Shown here piece by piece: positions 59,483 to 64,000 of a stretch of 64,000 bases of DNA; within the stretch, counting starts at the first letter, position 1; every line of letters begins with the position of its first letter. Source of the DNA: Desulfurobacteriaceae bacterium (lineage in GTDB: Bacteria; Aquificota; Aquificia; Desulfurobacteriales; Desulfurobacteriaceae); assembly GCA_027068415.1 (NCBI GenBank), contig JAMOTD010000015.1, positions 1 to 64,000 of the forward strand. Reading direction: 5' to 3'. The translations under genes and the position numbers were made by a program. The notes under the pieces were generated by a model. The model was not told the DNA's origin, did no database searches, and saw only the letters and a list, made by a program, of their open reading frames with translations.

Positions 59483-62227
59483 TTACCTCACAACAAGGTT
59501 AACTATTCTTCCGGGCCTGTAGATAAACTTAACGATTTCCTTGCCCTCTACGGCCTTTTGGACTTTTGGCTCCCTTAGGGCAATCTCCCTAACATCCTCC
59601 TCGGTTGCGCCTGCGGGAACTGAGATTACCGCCCTTACTTTCCCGTTAACTTGAACGGGTATTTCAACCTCCTCCTTCTTTAGGGCTTCCTCGTCAACCT
59701 CAGGCCAGGGAGTTTTTGTCAGGAGCTCCCCGTGACCGGTTAACTCCCACAGCTCCTCTGCAGTATGGGGAGCAAAGGGGTAGAGCATTACTATCAGCTT
59801 CTCTACTGCCTCTTTTAGGGCTCCTCTATCCCCTTCTGTTTTTGGCTTAAAGGAGGTTATCTGGTTGAAGAGCTCCATTATTGCGGCAATTGCGGTGTTG
59901 AACTTGAACCTCTCGCTGAGCTCCTCTCCCACCTTTTTGAGGGTCTGGTGGGTCTTTCTCCTGAGCTCTTTACCCTCTTTGGAGAGTTCCCCTGAGTGCT
60001 CTCCCTTCAGGCTCTCAAGGTTTTCTGTGGCAAACTGGAAGACCCTCCTTAAAAACCTATAGGCTCCCTCAATTCCCTCGGTCTTCCACTCAAACTCCGC
60101 CTCGGGAGGAGCCGCAAAGAGAACGTAGAGCCTGGTTGCGTCCGCACCGTACTTCTCAACCATCTCACTGGGGTTGACTATGTTGAGCTTGCTCTTACTC
60201 ATCTTTGAGACTTCACCGAACTTCTCTTCATAGGGCTTTAAGACCTCTTCGGGAGCTCCCTCAATAAACTTCCTTACCTCCTCTGTTGAGATAAGGAGAA
60301 TTGCGTTATCACCTACGGTTATGTGGTGTTTCCTCATTAGGGAGCCGATAGTCTCCTCTTCCTTAACCTCTTTCCCTGTAAGGGCTTTGATGAGCTCACC
60401 TACCGTGCTCTCTTCAGTTAGCCCGAGGGCTTTAAGCAAGTTCTTAACGCTAATCCACCTCTTGTTTACCATCCCCTGAGTTAAGAGGTTCTGGAAGGGC
60501 TCTCCCCTCTTAAAGAACTCCCTCTGGTGGCCGTCTTCGGGCTCTTTAAAGAGCCCCAAGTCCCTCAAGACCTTTGTGAAGAACCTTGAGTATAGGAGGT
60601 GGAGGACTGCGTGCTCAATTCCTCCGATGTACTGGTCAACCACCATGTAGTAGGAGGCCTCTTCGGGTTTAAAGGGTAGGCTCTCTTCCTTCGGCGAGCA
60701 GTATCGGAGGAAGTACCATGAGGAGTCAAAGAAAGTGTCCATTGTGTCGGTATCCCTCTCGGCTTCACCTCCGCATTTGGGGCACTTAACGTTTACAAAT
60801 TCGGGAACCCTTGCAAGGGGTGAGCGTCCCTCTCCCGTTAGGGGAGCGTTTTCGGGGAGCTTAACCGGGAGCTCCTCTTCGGGAACCGGAACTATCCCGC
60901 ACTTGGGGCAGTGGATTACCGGAATGGGAGTTCCCCAGTAGCGCTGCCTTGAGATGTTCCAGTCCCTCAGCCTGTACTGGACGCTCTTTCTTCCCTTACC
61001 CAACCTCTCAAGCTCTTTCGTGATTTCTTCTTTTGCCTTTTCACTTTTTAGACCGGTGAACTTTCCGCTGTTTACCAGAACTCCCGGCTGGGTGTAGGCC
61101 TCCTCCATCTCCTCGGCCTTCAGCTCCTCCCCTTCGGGGGTTATCACTTCTTTAACCGGCAGGCCGTACTTCTTTGCAAACTCAAAATCCCGCTGGTCGT
61201 GGGCGGGAACGGACATTACGGCTCCCGTTCCGTAGTCCATTAAAACGAAGTTTGCGGTGTAGACGGGAATCCTCTCACCGGTTAAGGGGTGGACGGCGTA
61301 AACTCCGGTGAAGACCCCCTCTTTGGGGAGCTCCCCCGTGCTTCTCTTCCTCTTCTCAGTTCTCCTCATCTTCTCAACGAAGGCCTTTACCTCTTCTTCC
61401 TGAGGAGTTCCCTCTGCCAGCTTGAGGGTTAAGGGGTGCTCTGGGGCGAGTACCACGTAGGTTACCCCGAAGAGGGTGTCAGGTCGGGTCGTGAAAACCC
61501 TTATTTTCTCGCCCTTCTCCGGTACTTCAAACTCAACCTCTGCTCCTACGCTCTTTCCTATCCAGTTCTTCTGCATCGTTATGACTGGCTCGGGCCAGTG
61601 GCCTTTGAGGAGCTCAAGGTCTTTTAGGAGCTCCTCCGCGTAGTCGGTAATCTTTAAAAACCAGCTGTCTATCTCCCTCGTTTCAACAATAGTGCCGCAC
61701 CTCCAGCACCTTCCCTCGTCGTCAACCTGCTCGTTTGCGAGAACTGTCTGACACGAGGGACACCAGTTAACCGGAGCTTTTGAGCGGTAGGCGATTCCCT
61801 TCTCAAGCATCTTTAAGAAAATCCACTGGTTCCACCTGTAGTAGTCGGGCTGGCAGGTGGCAATCTCCCTATTCCAGTCGTAGGAGAAGCCGAGTTTTTT
61901 GAGCTCCTCCTTCATGTTTGCGATGTTTGAGAGGGTCCACTCCCTCGGGTGGACTCCGCTCTTAATTGCGGCGTTCTCTGCAGGAAGGCCGAAAGCGTCC
62001 CAACCCATCGGGTGAAGTACGTTGTAGCCGGCCATTCTCTTAAACCTTGCTATAACGTCCCCTATTGAGTAGTTCCTTACGTGTCCCATGTGAATCTTTC
62101 CAGAAGGGTAGGGGAACATCTCAAGGACGTAGTACTTTTTCCTACCGTCGGGTTTACTCTCAAAGACCTTCTCCTCTTCCCACCTCTTCTGCCACTTCTC
62201 CTCTATCTCTTTAGGCGAAAATTTCAT
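59483..62227 (-). CDS. leuS: Leucyl-tRNA synthetase
   Basis: A 914-residue class I synthetase in one chain. The HIGH motif is HMGH in [19 protein letters not shown] near residue 45. The CP1 editing domain (about 225-420) includes [20 protein letters not shown] and the [18 protein letters not shown] pocket. A zinc-ribbon-like CPKCG pair is present. KMSKS appears as [12 protein letters not shown] near 670, followed by the anticodon-binding domain. Aquifex splits LeuRS into two genes; here it is intact. An AT-rich 76-base spacer with TATAAT separates it from the divergent thioredoxin gene. Confidence 0.97.
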   Translation of the reverse strand: MKFSPKEIEEKWQKRWEEEKVFESKPDGRKKYYVLEMFPYPSGKIHMGHVRNYSIGDVIARFKRMAGYNVLHPMGWDAFGLPAENAAIKSGVHPREWTLSNIANMKEELKKLGFSYDWNREIATCQPDYYRWNQWIFLKMLEKGIAYRSKAPVNWCPSCQTVLANEQVDDEGRCWRCGTIVETREIDSWFLKITDYAEELLKDLELLKGHWPEPVITMQKNWIGKSVGAEVEFEVPEKGEKIRVFTTRPDTLFGVTYVVLAPEHPLTLKLAEGTPQEEEVKAFVEKMRRTEKRKRSTGELPKEGVFTGVYAVHPLTGERIPVYTANFVLMDYGTGAVMSVPAHDQRDFEFAKKYGLPVKEVITPEGEELKAEEMEEAYTQPGVLVNSGKFTGLKSEKAKEEITKELERLGKGRKSVQYRLRDWNISRQRYWGTPIPVIHCPKCGIVPVPEEELPVKLPENAPLTGEGRSPLARVPEFVNVKCPKCGGEAERDTDTMDTFFDSSWYFLRYCSPKEESLPFKPEEASYYMVVDQYIGGIEHAVLHLLYSRFFTKVLRDLGLFKEPEDGHQREFFKRGEPFQNLLTQGMVNKRWISVKNLLKALGLTEESTVGELIKALTGKEVKEEETIGSLMRKHHITVGDNAILLISTEEVRKFIEGAPEEVLKPYEEKFGEVSKMSKSKLNIVNPSEMVEKYGADATRLYVLFAAPPEAEFEWKTEGIEGAYRFLRRVFQFATENLESLKGEHSGELSKEGKELRRKTHQTLKKVGEELSERFKFNTAIAAIMELFNQITSFKPKTEGDRGALKEAVEKLIVMLYPFAPHTAEELWELTGHGELLTKTPWPEVDEEALKKEEVEIPVQVNGKVRAVISVPAGATEEDVREIALREPKVQKAVEGKEIVKFIYRPGRIVNLVVR

Positions 62228-62303
62228 CTCTCTTCTCCTCCGTAGCCCTTGTACTTCAGACGGATAATATAATTAGGCTCAATTTTAGCCGGGAGGTTTT
62301 CCC

Positions 62304-62732
62304 ATGTCCATTCCCGAGCCCCTTTTAAAGGTTGCGGCAGTCTTCTTTGACGTCATCTTTGTTTTGATTGTCTTCTCTTTTCTCTTTATTTTCGGCCTCA
62401 GGCTTTACTGGAGGTGGAAGGCAAGGAGGCTCAGCGGTAAGCCCCTTCCCGAAAGCCTTCTCACTCCGAAGTTAAAGAAGGGTAAGGGCTTAATCTACTT
62501 CTACGCCCCCAACTGCCGTCCCTGTCAGATGGTTGAGCCGGTTTACAGAAAGCTCTCCAAGGAGCTTAAGGGAGTTCACTTTGTAAAGGTAAACGTTGCC
62601 GAAAACCCTCAGGCTGCAAGGGAAATCGGAATTCTCGCAACCCCTTCAATGGTTGTAGTTGAGAGTGGTAGGATTAAGGAGGTACTGCTCGGCCCAGTAA
62701 GTGAGGGTACTTTAAGGGAGAAGCTGAAGTGA
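62304..62732 (+). CDS. Membrane-anchored thioredoxin-like protein
   Basis: A 142-residue protein. One N-terminal helix (residues 8-33, VAAVFFDVIFVLIVFSFLFIFGL) is followed by a basic stretch and a thioredoxin domain with active site NCRPCQMVEP (CRPC) near residue 73 and the cis-Pro in ILATPSMVVVESG. With basic WRWKARR just after the helix, the positive-inside rule puts the thioredoxin domain in the cytosol, an inference. ATG 62304 follows GGGAGG. It overlaps the nuclease gene by 4 bases. Confidence 0.85.
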   Translation: MSIPEPLLKVAAVFFDVIFVLIVFSFLFIFGLRLYWRWKARRLSGKPLPESLLTPKLKKGKGLIYFYAPNCRPCQMVEPVYRKLSKELKGVHFVKVNVAENPQAAREIGILATPSMVVVESGRIKEVLLGPVSEGTLREKLK

Positions 62733-64000
62733 GGATAACCTTTAACGGAGCGGCCGGCGTTGTAACCGGCAGCTGCCACCTCTTTGAGGCGGGAGGGGTT
62801 AAGTTCCTCCTTGACTGCGGACTCTTTCAGGGAAGCGAGGAGCTTGAGGAGTTAAACCCCAAGTTTACCTTTGAGCCTTCGGAGATTGACTTCGTAATCC
62901 TCTCCCACGGCCACCTTGACCACTGCGGAAGGCTTCCTTACTTAATTAAAAGGGGATTCAGGGGGAAGATTTACGCAACTGCCGGAACCATTGACATATC
63001 AAGGCTAATCCTTATGGACGCCGCCCAAGTTCAGGAGGAGAACCTTAAAACCGAGAACAGGCGGCGGCTGAGGGAGGGTAAAAAGCCTAAAGAACTCCTC
63101 TACACCATAGATGACGTTTTTGACACCTTCGGCCACTTTAAGGCCTGCGACTTTAAGAGGTGGTATCAGGTGGGAGGAGTTAAGTTCCGGTTCCACGATG
63201 CGGGCCACATCCTCTGCTCGGAGTTTGTTGAGCTTGTGGTTGAGGGGAGAAGGGTGGTTTTCAGCGGGGATATCGGAAACAGCGGGAAACCCTTAATCAG
63301 AGACCCGGAGCTCCCTCCCAAGGCCGACCTTGTTTTAATAGAGACGACCTACGGAAACAGGAAGCACAAGAGCTTTAAAGAGTCGGTTGAGGAGTTTAAG
63401 GAGGCCGTCCTCTCAACCTTTAAGAGGGGCGGGGTCGTTTTAATCCCTACCTTCGCCCTTGAGAGGGCTCAGGATATCCTCTACATACTTAAGGAGATGT
63501 ACGAGAGGGGGGAGCTCCCTCCCTGCAAGGTTTTCCTTGACTCCCCCCTTGCAATCTCAATTACGAAGACCTTTAACCGCCACCCAGAGTGCCTTGAGGA
63601 GAGGGTTCTTGAGGAGCTAAGGAGGAGGGGAGACCTCTTTTCCTTTCCCTACCTCCGGTTTACTCGGAGCGTTGAGGAGTCAAAGAAGATTAACGACTAC
63701 AGGGGAAGGGCGATAATAATTGCCGGAAACGGCATGTGTACGGGCGGAAGAATCCTCCACCACATAAAGCACAGGATTTGGGATGAGAGGAACTCAATAA
63801 TCTTTGTGGGCTATCAGGCCGAGGGGACTTTGGGAAGGAAGATTGTTGAGGGGACAAGGAAGGTAAAGGTCTTTAACGAGATTGTTAAGGTAAACGCTAA
63901 AGTCTATACGATTAACGGCTTCTCCTCCCACGCCGATAAGCCCCAGCTCCTTTCGTGGCTCAAGGAGGCGGTCGGCCACAACACAAAAGTGGTTCTCGTT
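62729..64000 (+). CDS. Metallo-beta-lactamase/beta-CASP ribonuclease, partial
   Basis: The first 424 codons of a beta-CASP nuclease running off the right edge. GTG 62729 overlaps the thioredoxin TGA. VRITFNGAAGVVTGSCHLFEAGG begins the MBL fold (segments: VTGSCHL, FLLDCGLFQG). Metal ligands lie in SHGHLDHCGRLPYL, HDAGHILCSEF and FSGDIGN. The beta-CASP insert contains IPTFALERAQDILY and the later motifs SSHAD near the end of the window. Relatives (Thermus TTHA0252, CPSF-like) cleave RNA. The pairing with a thioredoxin may be incidental. Confidence 0.92.
   Translation, partial: MRITFNGAAGVVTGSCHLFEAGGVKFLLDCGLFQGSEELEELNPKFTFEPSEIDFVILSHGHLDHCGRLPYLIKRGFRGKIYATAGTIDISRLILMDAAQVQEENLKTENRRRLREGKKPKELLYTIDDVFDTFGHFKACDFKRWYQVGGVKFRFHDAGHILCSEFVELVVEGRRVVFSGDIGNSGKPLIRDPELPPKADLVLIETTYGNRKHKSFKESVEEFKEAVLSTFKRGGVVLIPTFALERAQDILYILKEMYERGELPPCKVFLDSPLAISITKTFNRHPECLEERVLEELRRRGDLFSFPYLRFTRSVEESKKINDYRGRAIIIAGNGMCTGGRILHHIKHRIWDERNSIIFVGYQAEGTLGRKIVEGTRKVKVFNEIVKVNAKVYTINGFSSHADKPQLLSWLKEAVGHNTKVVLV

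Noticed and set aside
62228-62303. Defined promoter for the thioredoxin gene
   Set aside because: TATAAT is present at 62268-62273, but the only -35-like hexamer (TTGTAC at 62249) has a 13-base spacer, so no promoter was assigned.

Overview
The window looks like a dense, mid-GC chromosomal segment of a thermophilic, anaerobic, Gram-negative chemolithoautotroph, most probably a member of the Aquificota near Desulfurobacteriaceae (Thermovibrio/Desulfurobacterium type). This assignment is an inference. It rests on a reductive-TCA gene set (2-oxoglutarate and pyruvate:ferredoxin oxidoreductases, SucCD), an Aquifex-type DUF1931 histone-fold protein, LPS/outer-membrane genes (lptE, OmpA remnants), thermophile-like Glu/Lys/Arg(AGG)-rich proteins, and very short or overlapping intergenic spaces.

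Layout. 0-3.4 kb: end of lepA, a Uma2-type nuclease, hpf, a PP-loop sulfur-transfer ATPase and two UspA proteins. 3.4-10.4 kb: bioA followed by a surface-protein region that is partly decayed. It holds a broken LamG-PA14-OmpA gene, a small membrane-anchored protein, a large intact lipoprotein, and a broken lipoprotein with a lost lipobox Cys, a nonsense codon and an 8-bp tandem duplication. 10.4-15.4 kb: minus-strand operon sucC-sucD-korDABC for the succinyl-CoA/2-oxoglutarate step of the reductive TCA cycle. 15.4-25.6 kb: an HD-GYP c-di-GMP protein with a lipoprotein partner, a CCG-type Fe-S protein, pyrK, rpoZ-gmk-yicC, a SurA-N chaperone, a TPR protein and hflX. 25.6-32.6 kb: plus-strand run ybaB-recR-porCDAB-mglB-mglA-bioB-elyC, whose last gene runs into an antisense tRNA-Arg, then tRNA-Pro. 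32.6-36.7 kb: PilZ protein, FlgN-like chaperone, flgK, flgL and an unrecognised PD-(D/E)XK-like protein. 36.7-43.6 kb: minus-strand operon DUF1858-DUF2148-corA-ACD-(gamma/alpha fused OFOR)-beta, plus a divergently promoted DUF1931 histone gene. 43.7-48.5 kb: purL and an NtrB/NtrC-type two-component system. 48.5-51 kb: tig and argG. 51-58.1 kb: tRNA(CAT), tilS, hpt, ftsH, folE, a PilW-like TPR lipoprotein, membrane proteins and tRNA-Thr. 58.1-62.2 kb: yedF, a CxxC protein, lptE and leuS. The window ends in a thioredoxin and a partial beta-CASP nuclease.

How it fits together. Three separate 2-oxoacid:ferredoxin oxidoreductases occur within 28 kb. Two fit carbon fixation (2-oxoglutarate and pyruvate synthesis). 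The third is a two-subunit enzyme encoded next to an ADP-forming acyl-CoA synthetase, so it could couple 2-oxoacid oxidation to ATP formation or run in reverse. Motility and surface control recur (flgKL, PilZ, HD-GYP, MglAB, PilW-like).

The most unusual sequence-level signal is the palindrome GAGCTC/GGAGCTCC. It recurs through the whole window in all three codon phases, far above random expectation, while the inverse CTCGAG is hardly or never seen. No CRISPR array, insertion sequence, integrase, rRNA or prophage was found. Apart from the two pseudogenes, no gap longer than about 110 bases lacks a gene.
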